Assembly (NCBI GenBank): GCA_003558335.1
Contig: PWMA01000004.1
Location: forward strand, 1 to 15,244
Length of the DNA: 15,244 nt
Source of the DNA: Candidatus Methanofastidiosia archaeon
Lineage (GTDB): Archaea > Methanobacteriota_B > Thermococci > Methanofastidiosales > Methanofastidiosaceae
Direction of reading: 5' to 3'
In this document: in pieces, positions 1 to 6,963 of the stretch
Numbering within the stretch: the first letter of the stretch is position 1
Layout: each line of letters starts with the position of its first letter
Position numbers and translations under genes: made by a program
The notes under the pieces: model-generated
The model's database searches: none
Told to the model about the DNA's origin: nothing
The model's input: the letters and a program-made list of their open reading frames with translations, nothing else

Positions 1-33
1 AAGATCAATATCTTTTACAATCTCTCCTTCCAT
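1..33 (-). CDS. Possible start of a leftward gene (partial, unidentified)
   Basis: On the minus strand an ATG at 33-31 opens a frame reading MEGEIVKDIDL to the window edge without a stop. There is no Shine-Dalgarno sequence, but an A/T-rich TATA-like element (about 50-63) lies 25-30 bp upstream of the ATG. That fits a leaderless start divergent from iorB. Eleven codons are too few to identify a family or to exclude chance. Confidence 0.3.
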   Translation of the reverse strand, partial: MEGEIVKDIDL

Positions 34-77
34 AGATAATAAATAATTGAATTATTTTAAATAACTTTTCAATAACT

Positions 78-85
78 TTAAATAC
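78..85 (+). promoter_or_regulatory. TATA box of iorB (leaderless promoter)
   Basis: TTTAAATA at 78-85 is centred about 25 bp upstream of the iorB ATG at 106, and no GGAGG-like sequence precedes that ATG. The spacing places transcription start at or next to the start codon, as in leaderless archaeal mRNAs. Confidence 0.5.
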
Positions 86-105
86 TTTTTATTTATCACC
101 TTTTT

Positions 106-693
106 ATGGAATATAACATTCTCATTTGCGGCGTAGGCGGACAGGGTACAATTTTAGCAGCATATGTACTTGGAAACACAGCTTTAAAAGAAGGATATAA
201 GGTGCGATTAGGCGAAATCCACGGAATGGCCCAGAGAGGGGGTTCTGTAATTTCTCATGTAAGGATGGGCGATGATGTGTATGGATCTGTTATTCCACAA
301 GGAAAAGCAGACATTATAATAGCATTTGAACCACTTGAAGCTCTTATAAATCTATCATATCTAAAAAAAGATGGCAAAATACTACTCAATACAGAAATAC
401 TTAATCCAGTTTCTGTATCTCTAGGAGAATGCGATTATCCTCCTATCGATGAAATTCTTTTTAATCTTTCAGAGAAAGGTAAGGTATACCATTTCAATGC
501 AACTGAAGTTGCAAAGAATTTAGGCAATACCATAACAATGAATATGGTTATGATTGGGGCCTTATCTCTTCTTGATATCCCTATAAAAAATGAAACACTT
601 TTGGAAACCATTACCTCTGTTCTAGCAAAAAAATCTGAAATAAATTTGAAGGCATTTGAAGCTGGCAGAAAAAAAATGGAGATACTTCTCTAA
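106..693 (+). CDS. iorB: Indolepyruvate ferredoxin oxidoreductase, beta subunit
   Basis: Beta subunit of indolepyruvate:ferredoxin oxidoreductase, a cytoplasmic enzyme that oxidatively decarboxylates aryl-pyruvates from aromatic amino acids to aryl-acetyl-CoA, or runs in reverse for synthesis, using ferredoxin. The 195 residues cover one pyruvate/ketoisovalerate oxidoreductase gamma-type domain, the normal IorB size. Visible motifs are the N-terminal GVGGQGT (9-15) and HGMAQRGGSV (39-48), both typical of the family. No Fe-S cysteine motif is present, as expected, because the TPP and clusters are on IorA. IorA is not in this window; it may lie elsewhere or to the left. The gene appears leaderless and monocistronic, since a T-rich stretch and smc's own signals follow. 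The family call is firm; substrate range is inferred. Confidence 0.9.
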   Translation: MEYNILICGVGGQGTILAAYVLGNTALKEGYKVRLGEIHGMAQRGGSVISHVRMGDDVYGSVIPQGKADIIIAFEPLEALINLSYLKKDGKILLNTEILNPVSVSLGECDYPPIDEILFNLSEKGKVYHFNATEVAKNLGNTITMNMVMIGALSLLDIPIKNETLLETITSVLAKKSEINLKAFEAGRKKMEILL

Positions 694-719
694 ATACTTC
701 TTATTTCTTATTCTTTAGT
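688..719 (+). terminator. T-rich putative transcription terminator after iorB
   Basis: A pyrimidine-rich run with several short T tracts spans the iorB stop and the following 25 bases. Archaeal termination commonly occurs at such oligo-T stretches without a strong hairpin. Assigned by composition only. Confidence 0.35.
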
Positions 720-837
720 TCTCAGATAACCACAAATGTTAAAAACATAGATATTTACTTAAAATTAGTCGTGATTGGTGTTCAACTAACGAAAACTATT
801 ATAAGCTATAGGCATTGAATATTGTTTACTAAGTCTA

Positions 838-843
838 GAGGTG
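838..843 (+). promoter_or_regulatory. Ribosome binding site deciding the smc start
   Basis: GAGGTG at 838-843 is a good archaeal Shine-Dalgarno. Counting from its GAGG core (ending at 841), the ATA codon at 849 lies 7 nt downstream. The only conventional in-frame candidate, TTG at 822, is upstream of this site and has no Shine-Dalgarno of its own. A TATA-like ATTATAAG at 798-805 would start transcription near 825, after that TTG. Confidence 0.5.
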
Positions 844-848
844 GTCCC

Positions 849-3800
849 ATAGTTTTTATAGAAAAAATCTCAATGAAAGGATTTAAGTCCTACGGAAACA
901 AAACTCTCACGCTTCCTCTTTCCAAAGGGTTTACGTGTATAGTTGGACCGAATGGAAGTGGAAAGTCTAATATAACTGATGCAATATGTTTTGTAGTTGG
1001 TAGGATATCTGCAAAATCAATGAGGGGCGAGAGACTTTCAGATCTGATATTTTTAGGAACTGAAACAGAAAAAAAAGCTGAAGAGACAATTGTTTCTATT
1101 ACTTTCAACAATGAGGATGGTGGTTTTCCGTTAGATGAGAAAAAAATTACTATTTCTAGAGCTGTTAATCTAAAAGGTGAGGGAGAGTATAGGGTAAACG
1201 GGAAAAGAGCAACTAGATCTTATGTTTTAGATATTTTTTCATATGTTGGTGTTAGGCCAGATGGTCACAATATTGTTATGCAAGGCGATATCTCTCATTT
1301 CATTAGTATGAGCCCCGTTGATAGAAGAGGCATCATAGAGGAGATATCTGGCATAGCAGAGTTTGATGATAAAAAGAACAAAGGTTTGAGGGAGCTTGAA
1401 AAAGCCCAAGAAAATATAGCAAGAGTTGAGCTAGTAATCTCTGAAGTTAAAAACAGACTTGATCGATTATTAAGAGATAAAAAAGATGCTGAAAGGTATC
1501 AAGAGATTGACAAGGAGATAAAAACTAAATGGGCTGTCTACTACCACAGCAAACTAAAAGAGTTGGAAGATACTAAAATAAAAACGGAAGCAGATATAGA
1601 AAAAGGTCAAAAACAAATTGACGAGCTAAGAGAAAAAGTTACTAATATAATCCAAGATATATCCAATAAAGAAAAAGAGCAGTTAGAACTTGACGATGAG
1701 TACAATCGAAAAATGGAAATGGAAAGTATCAATATAACTCGAGAGATTGAAAAAATCAAGGGAAACATCTCTACAATCAATCAATCAATTGAATATGAAA
1801 AAAAGGAACTTTCTTCATTAAAAAGTGAGATAGAAGAGATAAATAAAGAAATCTCTGAAAATGAATTAAAAATTGAAAAGCTAATGGATTCTAAATCCAA
1901 TCTTGAAAAAGAAAACTCCGAAGTTGAAATTATTATTAAAAATAAGGAATCTGAATATAGAAAACTCCTAGATTCACTTTCTGGAAAAGATGGTATGTTT
2001 ATAAAGATCAAAGAGAGTTTGCTTGAAGTTGATCGCAAACTTGAAAAAAATAGAAAGGAATATCTCGCTTTAAATAAAGAATTAGATTCGCACAATGCTT
2101 CTGTTTCAATCTTGGATCAAGATCTCAAAAGAATAATGGCAGATGCTAAAAAAATAGATGATAAATTATTAGAAATTGAAAAAAAGTTAAAAGAAAAAGA
2201 ATCAAACTTATTGCTTCAAGAATCTAGTGTTAAGGAAAATAGTTCTCAAAATACCTCTTTAAATAAAAAATATCACGATTTAAAAAATGAGCTATCTAAA
2301 GTTGAATCTGAATCACAAAAGGCCTATTCCCAATTTGAGAACCTAAAGGCAAGAATAAATGTCAAAAAAGAAGCTCACAGCGACTTTACTGGCGGCCAAA
2401 AAGCGATTGCAGAGATATTGAGGGCTAAAAAAGATAATCTAATCCCTGGAATATATGGAACTATTTCTGAACTTGGGACAACAAAAGAAGAATACAGTCT
2501 TGCATTAGAAGTAGCAGCTGGTTCAAGACTTACAAATATAGTAGTAAAAGATGATAACGTTGCAAGGGAATGTGTCAAATATCTTAAGAACCTAAAGGCT
2601 GGCCGTGCTACATTTCTACCTCTAAATAAACTTTATACCCCAAAAATAACAAACGTTCCCAAAACTAAAGGTGTTGTGGGGCTTGCTATTGAGCTAGTAT
2701 CTTTCGATGAAAAGTTTAGAAAAGCCTTTGAATATGTATTTGGAAGAACGTACATAATAGAAAACATTGATGTTTCTAAAACTATCGAACAAACAAGACT
2801 CGTTACTCTTGATGGAGATTTAATAGAGTCAACAGGCGCAATAACGGGAGGATACTATACGCGAAAGAAATTTTCTGTTTCTTTTAACATCGAAGAGGAC
2901 AATCTCTCTTTAATAGATTTGGAAAAAAAGTTATCAGAATATGGCTCAAAAAAACAATCCCTAAAAACTGAAATAGAAAATCTCGAAGAGTCTTTGAAGA
3001 GACTTAGTATAAAGGAAGCTGAGTCATCTTCTGAAATTGGCACTCTAAAAAGAGAAAAAGAAGATCTTTTAGTTGAAAAAGATTCTTTGCAAAAGGAAAA
3101 AGAATTATTGGAAAAGTCTACCGAAGACTTAAAACAAAAACTTGAAAAACAAAGAGAACTTTTTTCAGATACAAAAATTAAAATTGATCCCATTCTAAAA
3201 GAGATTGAAAAACTTGAAAAGGAAAAAGCAGACGTTGAAAAAGGAATTGAAGATTCTACCACCGGCGAATTGGGAGAGGCCCTTGAATTCGATCTTACAG
3301 AGCTTAGAAAGAAATCATCTGAAACTGTTTCAGAAATATCTTCAATCAATTCAACACTTGAATATCTCAAACAATCCAATATAAAATCTTCCGAAAAAAT
3401 TAATTTAAGACGACCAGAGGAAGAAGAGATTCTAAAAAAGATATCTGATCTTGAAAATAACTTAAAGGAACTTGATAAAGATCTTAAAGAAAAAGAAGAA
3501 GAGGACTCTAAAATAAAACAGGAACTATCAGCATTTAATCAAAAAAAGAGGGACATTGCTACAGATATTTCAAACCTAAGATCAGATAAGGATACTAAAA
3601 TCCAACAAATATCAAAATTAGAATCTGATCTAAATCTCTGGAACTCTGAAATTAAGACTATAAATGAAGCTATAGCTGAATTTTCTAGACACGCTTTAGA
3701 ATATGAAGCCCCCGCTGAATTTTCAAGCAAGCCAGATAAACTTAAACTTGACATTGAAAAACTTGAAAAGGAAAGAGAAAGGTTAATGCCGATTAATATG

Positions 3801-4406
3801 AGGGCGATTATGGAATACGAAGAAGAGGAATCTCGATACAATACTCTAAGACTAAGGCGCGATACTCTTTTAGAAGAAAAAAATGCAATTATTAACTTTA
3901 TAGAAGAAGTTGAAAAAGAAAAATCTGAAGTATTTCTAAAAACTTTTAATGAGATTGCCTATAATTTTTCAGAAATATTCTCACAAATATCTCCCGAAGG
4001 GACTGCAAAACTCCTCCTCGAAACAGAGGATGATCCTTTTGATGGTGGAGTTATAATAGATGCAAAGCCTTTGGGAAAAAATATCAAAGCCGCCGTTTCC
4101 TTAAGTGGTGGCGAAAAGGCAATAACTGCACTATCTCTAATCTTTGCCATTCAGCGTTACAAACCATCGCCTTTTTACATACTTGATGAGGTTGATGCAA
4201 ACCTAGACGACTCTAATGTGGAGAGAACAGCAGAGATGATACAAAGACAAGCTGGAAATACACAATTTATCGTGATAACTTTAAGGGAAGGTATGATGTC
4301 AAGAGCGGAAAGATTATTTGGAGTCTCAATGCACAAGAAAGGACTTTCATCAATGGTTTCACTTGAGGTAGAAAAAATAGTTAAGCAGGCGGAGGCATTA
4401 GCCTGA
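849..4406 (+). CDS. smc: Chromosome segregation ATPase SMC
   Basis: Prokaryotic SMC condensin subunit: a dimeric ABC-type ATPase that organises and helps segregate the chromosome with ScpA. From the proposed start it has 1185 residues, the normal length. In order: an N-terminal head with Walker A GPNGSGKS (33-40) and a Q-loop MQGD (about 145); a Lys/Glu-rich coiled coil (about 165-520); a hinge (about 530-675) ending in a TGAITGGYY-type motif; a returning coiled coil; and a C-terminal head with signature LSGGEK (1085-1090) and Walker B YILDEVD (Asp1113, catalytic Glu1114). From ATA the protein begins (M)VFIEKISMKGFKSYG, which matches archaeal SMC N-termini without an extension. The conventional alternative is TTG at 822, adding nine residues. 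The stop overlaps scpA. Function is firm; the start is inferred. Confidence 0.95.
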   Translation: MVFIEKISMKGFKSYGNKTLTLPLSKGFTCIVGPNGSGKSNITDAICFVVGRISAKSMRGERLSDLIFLGTETEKKAEETIVSITFNNEDGGFPLDEKKITISRAVNLKGEGEYRVNGKRATRSYVLDIFSYVGVRPDGHNIVMQGDISHFISMSPVDRRGIIEEISGIAEFDDKKNKGLRELEKAQENIARVELVISEVKNRLDRLLRDKKDAERYQEIDKEIKTKWAVYYHSKLKELEDTKIKTEADIEKGQKQIDELREKVTNIIQDISNKEKEQLELDDEYNRKMEMESINITREIEKIKGNISTINQSIEYEKKELSSLKSEIEEINKEISENELKIEKLMDSKSNLEKENSEVEIIIKNKESEYRKLLDSLSGKDGMFIKIKESLLEVDRKLEKNRKEYLALNKELDSHNASVSILDQDLKRIMADAKKIDDKLLEIEKKLKEKESNLLLQESSVKENSSQNTSLNKKYHDLKNELSKVESESQKAYSQFENLKARINVKKEAHSDFTGGQKAIAEILRAKKDNLIPGIYGTISELGTTKEEYSLALEVAAGSRLTNIVVKDDNVARECVKYLKNLKAGRATFLPLNKLYTPKITNVPKTKGVVGLAIELVSFDEKFRKAFEYVFGRTYIIENIDVSKTIEQTRLVTLDGDLIESTGAITGGYYTRKKFSVSFNIEEDNLSLIDLEKKLSEYGSKKQSLKTEIENLEESLKRLSIKEAESSSEIGTLKREKEDLLVEKDSLQKEKELLEKSTEDLKQKLEKQRELFSDTKIKIDPILKEIEKLEKEKADVEKGIEDSTTGELGEALEFDLTELRKKSSETVSEISSINSTLEYLKQSNIKSSEKINLRRPEEEEILKKISDLENNLKELDKDLKEKEEEDSKIKQELSAFNQKKRDIATDISNLRSDKDTKIQQISKLESDLNLWNSEIKTINEAIAEFSRHALEYEAPAEFSSKPDKLKLDIEKLEKERERLMPINMRAIMEYEEEESRYNTLRLRRDTLLEEKNAIINFIEEVEKEKSEVFLKTFNEIAYNFSEIFSQISPEGTAKLLLETEDDPFDGGVIIDAKPLGKNIKAAVSLSGGEKAITALSLIFAIQRYKPSPFYILDEVDANLDDSNVERTAEMIQRQAGNTQFIVITLREGMMSRAERLFGVSMHKKGLSSMVSLEVEKIVKQAEALA
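4391..4395 (+). promoter_or_regulatory. Ribosome binding site for scpA inside the smc 3' end
   Basis: GGAGG at 4391-4395 lies within the last codons of smc. CTG at 4403 is 7 nt downstream and forms a CTGA overlap with the smc TGA, like the common ATGA coupling overlap. ATT at 4406 (10 nt, TGATT junction) is the alternative. Confidence 0.55.
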
Positions 4407-5074
4407 TTCAAGAAGATGTTCTTATCCCTGAAATAGGTCCAATAGATGTCCTTATGGATCTTGTTCTTTCACGAGAAATTGACCCTTGGGATATAGATAT
4501 AGTAGACCTCACAAACAAATTTCTAGATAGAATCAGAAAACTAAAGAATCTTGATCTAAGAGTCTCAGGAAAGACTATATTTACAGCATCAATACTTTTG
4601 AGAATGAAAAGTGAACAATTGATGAAGGAAGAAGACAAAGAAGAAGAGTCTGACGATTTTTTTGATTTTTGGGAGGATATAGAAAATGCTGAGTTTGAAA
4701 TTGATGATATTAGGCCACCTCTAAGAAGAAGAAGTGTGGGAAAAATGACTCTCCCAGAACTCTTTGAAGCTTTAATTGATGCTTTAGAGGATGGAGAAAA
4801 ACCAAAAAGAAAGGCTGTAGCCAAGTTAGGCCCTCAAATATATCAAATCGATGAGATCAAAGCTGACATAAGAAAACAGGTAGAAAAACTTTACCAACAG
4901 TTATTAGAGTTAAAAAATATAAATGATATAATATCATTTAGAGATTTGCTCGAAGAGAAAACTTCAAGAGAGGTAGCAAGAATTTTTCTCTATATCTTGT
5001 TTCTCTACAGCGACAATAGAATAGATGTGTTTCAAGAGATGATGTTTGGCGAGATATTCGTTAAGGTTTTGTGA
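4403..5074 (+). CDS. scpA: Segregation and condensation protein ScpA (kleisin)
   Basis: ScpA is the kleisin that bridges the SMC heads; its place directly after smc fits a condensin operon. From the proposed CTG it has 223 residues. The N-terminal signature EIGPIDVLMDLVLSREIDPW (10-29), running on into DIDIVDL, matches the family's GPLDLLL...EIDIYDI region. An acidic linker (about 75-100) and a C-terminal winged-helix domain (about 145-223, ending FGEIFVKVL) follow. The first ATG (4454) would cut off GPIDVL. The frame between the upstream TAA (4382) and that ATG contains no ATG, GTG or TTG, so initiation must be at CTG 4403 or ATT 4406. The gene ends 14 bp inside the convergent membrane-protein gene. 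No ScpB gene is seen. Confidence 0.88.
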   Translation: MIQEDVLIPEIGPIDVLMDLVLSREIDPWDIDIVDLTNKFLDRIRKLKNLDLRVSGKTIFTASILLRMKSEQLMKEEDKEEESDDFFDFWEDIENAEFEIDDIRPPLRRRSVGKMTLPELFEALIDALEDGEKPKRKAVAKLGPQIYQIDEIKADIRKQVEKLYQQLLELKNINDIISFRDLLEEKTSREVARIFLYILFLYSDNRIDVFQEMMFGEIFVKVL

Positions 5075-5831
5075 TCTTTTCAATAAGTCCCATCTTATAA
5101 AGCCTATAAAACGTATGGAGATCAAATAAATTTGGAACTTCTTTTTCTGTGACATACTTTTTGTCTTTTAGAATAGAGATAACTTTGATTTCTTCTTCTG
5201 AAAATCCTCTTTCCTCTTTTAAATATGAAACGTCATAAGAGCTTGCTTCATCTGAGAGATAAAACATAGTTTTACCCGATTTTTTCTTTTTAAATACTTT
5301 TTTTGGAAGTACCGATAATGCAAAAAGGAGAACAGTTATAACTGAACTTCCGATTAGCAAGGGCTCAACAGTATCAAGTATGTCTTCTCTTAGAGTCTGC
5401 ACATGTATAGAATAGATTTCTACTGTTATTGAAGGATTTGTTATCAAAAGAGGATCACTTTCAAATATAAGATAATATGTTTTTGTTTCTTTTGGAAGGT
5501 AGTCGTACTCTCTAGTACGGATTTGATAAAAATATCTTATAGGTTCAAAATTTTCTGGATCTCTTTCCCACTCTTGAAATCCTTCTGAATCTGTAAATGA
5601 AAAGTTAACTCTTGCAGAAGACGTAACAACTATTTTATGGAGAACCCTTCTTTCCATTTCTAATGAAATATATCTAGGATTGTCTATTGAAACAACAAAG
5701 TCTTCACTTAATTCTAATTCCCTAACACCTTTCTCAACTGCTCTTTGCTGTCCAGAAAAATAAATGTAAGATAGGGGAAGTTGTATGAATAAAAGTATAA
5801 AAATAAACAATATTAAATAATTATACCTCAA
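5061..5831 (-). CDS. Two-pass membrane protein with cytoplasmic helix-turn-helix-like tail, unknown function
   Basis: I do not recognise the family. A hydrophobic segment near the N-terminus (about 3-24) is followed by about 125 mostly beta-prone, aromatic-rich polar residues, probably outside the cell. A second membrane helix (about 157-175) is followed by a basic stop-transfer stretch KKVFKKKK (177-184). The tail (about 208-256, EEEIKVISILKDKKYVTEKEV...LYKMGLIEKI) has the pattern of a small winged helix. I place the start at TTG 5831-5829, which has GAGGTG six bases upstream (5843-5838) and yields 256 residues; a TTG at 5849 would add six. It lies directly downstream of the C/D RNA and could be read from that RNA's promoter. 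A membrane-tethered regulator or sensor is possible but only inferred. Confidence 0.75.
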   Translation of the reverse strand: MRYNYLILFIFILLFIQLPLSYIYFSGQQRAVEKGVRELELSEDFVVSIDNPRYISLEMERRVLHKIVVTSSARVNFSFTDSEGFQEWERDPENFEPIRYFYQIRTREYDYLPKETKTYYLIFESDPLLITNPSITVEIYSIHVQTLREDILDTVEPLLIGSSVITVLLFALSVLPKKVFKKKKSGKTMFYLSDEASSYDVSYLKEERGFSEEEIKVISILKDKKYVTEKEVPNLFDLHTFYRLYKMGLIEKITKP

Positions 5832-5843
5832 TTCATACACCTC

Positions 5844-5909
5844 AAACAATTTCAGAGCTCATAAGCCTCATCATCTTATTTCAGATTAGCTTTCTCATCA
5901 CGCTTGTTA
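5844..5909 (-). ncRNA. Box C/D guide sRNA, predicted to target C34 of a CAU-anticodon tRNA
   Basis: Read on the minus strand: box C GTGATGA (5901-5895), a 10-nt guide, box D' CTGA (5884-5881), a 6-nt spacer, box C' ATGATGA (5874-5868), the 12-nt guide GGCTTATGAGCT (5867-5856) and box D CTGA (5855-5852). Flanking AACAA (5908-5904) and TTGTT (5849-5845) can form a short terminal stem. Order, spacing and size fit archaeal C/D RNAs that guide fibrillarin-dependent 2'-O-methylation. By the D+5 rule the D guide selects the C of GCUCAUAA, the anticodon loop of CAU tRNAs, i.e. C34. Such a guide for elongator tRNA-Met C34 is known in other archaea. The target tRNA is not in the window, so it is inferred. 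I do not recognise the D' target. Confidence 0.82.
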
Positions 5910-5923
5910 AAGTAATATTTAGA

Positions 5924-5933
5924 GATATATAAA
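5924..5933 (-). promoter_or_regulatory. TATA box of the C/D guide RNA
   Basis: The minus-strand reading TTTATATATC (5933-5924) is centred about 25 bp upstream of 5904, a few bases before box C. Transcription would start almost exactly at the mature 5' end of the guide RNA, and may continue into the membrane-protein gene. Confidence 0.6.
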
Positions 5934-5945
5934 CTTTTGTTAGGA

Positions 5946-6914
5946 TTAGTTTTGATTTTCTTCATTAGTCTTTCTTTCACGAATAAGTTCAAGAATATCT
6001 TCGACATCTTTTAAAGACTTAATTTCTTTTTCTGTTAATACAGGTATACCTTTTACATTTTCTTTAACTCTTTTTGCACCTACAACAAACATAGCATCTT
6101 TTTCAGTAATATCAGATATGCTTGCTACAATCTCTGCCTTTTTTTCAAATATATACATCTTAGCATTTGATATACCTGTTATTAAGATTTCTTTTTCTTT
6201 CAAAAGCGCATTAAACGGTGTTCTTTTGGTTGGGAATACTTCAAATCCTTTATTACTTAGATCTCCCAAAATAGTTTTTTCAAGATCTGATCTTGATCCT
6301 TCGATATTGTCTTCGGTAATATTCTTTATATCTTCTTTATCTTCTTCCTTAATTAGGTATATCGGTTTAGTTACACCGATGTCCAACTCTTTTTCTATCT
6401 TTAAAACAGAATCTATGTTTATTCTTTTGTCTACATTCTCAAACTCATAGATTGAGGTTTTTGAAACCCCTATTAACTCTGCCAAGTAACTTATAGACAT
6501 GCCTCGCTTTTCTCTCTCTTCTTTGATCAAACTGCCATCGACCTCTACAAAAAAGCCCCCTCTATCAGCATATACCAGAGGAGGGTTCCCTTCTATAAAA
6601 AGATCTTCAAGTGTTTCAAGAGAAATACAATTTATCCCGTGTCTTGAATAAACTGTGCTGTTTTCAACAGTTCCAAGTTTTGTTTTTGCCCCAACTACAA
6701 TCGGAGTAGCTTTAAGAGCCTTAGATAGAATTTTAAGGTCCCAAGCATGTTCTTCAGTGAACGTATCGACATTAACTAAGGCTTTTATTATAAGAACTAC
6801 CAAATTTTTTCTTGCAACTACATCAAAAGAGCATTGGACTCTAGATAACGCTACCTCAAAGTTACCTTTTTTTAATATTTCACCTATAGTATCCAATAAC
6901 TCCTGTTTTTCCAT
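5946..6914 (-). CDS. Archaeal HTH-type transcriptional regulator (COG1395 family)
   Basis: Putative DNA-binding regulator of the archaeal COG1395 type, 322 residues, the usual family length. The N-terminal part (1-120) is an alpha/beta domain with a restriction-endonuclease-like look (SFDVVARKNLVVLIIKALVNVD). A Cro/C1-type helix-turn-helix follows (about 128-180: LIKEEREKRGMSISYLAEL, then IGVSKTSIYEFEN). After an acidic linker (189-210) there is a second alpha/beta domain (about 211-310) that resembles a degenerate repeat of the first. Target genes of this family are not known to me. The gene is divergent from tiaS over 49 bp, so control of itself or tiaS is a reasonable guess. No Shine-Dalgarno precedes the ATG; the start is probably leaderless. 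Confidence 0.85.
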   Translation of the reverse strand: MEKQELLDTIGEILKKGNFEVALSRVQCSFDVVARKNLVVLIIKALVNVDTFTEEHAWDLKILSKALKATPIVVGAKTKLGTVENSTVYSRHGINCISLETLEDLFIEGNPPLVYADRGGFFVEVDGSLIKEEREKRGMSISYLAELIGVSKTSIYEFENVDKRINIDSVLKIEKELDIGVTKPIYLIKEEDKEDIKNITEDNIEGSRSDLEKTILGDLSNKGFEVFPTKRTPFNALLKEKEILITGISNAKMYIFEKKAEIVASISDITEKDAMFVVGAKRVKENVKGIPVLTEKEIKSLKDVEDILELIRERKTNEENQN

Positions 6915-6935
6915 ATTAATAAACGATAAGAAAGG

Positions 6936-6950
6936 TTATATAAATATATA
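6936..6950. promoter_or_regulatory. Symmetric TATA element shared by divergent promoters
   Basis: The only AT-rich core in the 49-bp spacer reads TTATATAAATATATA and looks like a TATA box on both strands. It lies about 25 bp from the ATG of the leftward regulator (6914) and about 25 bp from the GTG of tiaS (6964). Both genes lack a Shine-Dalgarno, so both transcripts are probably leaderless. Confidence 0.5.
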
Positions 6951-6963
6951 TCTTTGAAAATCT

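Noticed and set aside
736..748. Small inverted repeat ATGTT-AAA-AACAT between iorB and smc
   Set aside because: A 5-bp arm in AT-rich DNA is expected by chance; no second copy or regulator supports an operator.
3204..3775. A second exact repeat of about 22 nt within smc (3204-3225 and 3754-3775)
   Set aside because: Both copies encode the low-complexity coiled-coil text IEKLEKE, so the match is explained by composition, unlike the repeat at 12202/14785.
1781..3841. Several long minus-strand reading frames inside smc, up to 174 codons
   Set aside because: They are Ser/Phe/Leu-rich complements of Lys/Glu coiled-coil codons, lie wholly within a certain gene, and show no start signals or recognisable domains.
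4380..4410. Programmed frameshift producing an SMC-ScpA fusion
   Set aside because: No slippery heptamer or downstream structure was seen, and a Shine-Dalgarno with a CTGA overlap offers a simpler explanation.
4408..4824. 138-codon minus-strand frame over scpA
   Set aside because: Ser-rich shadow of scpA with no ribosome site or family resemblance; the scpA reading is supported by conserved motifs.
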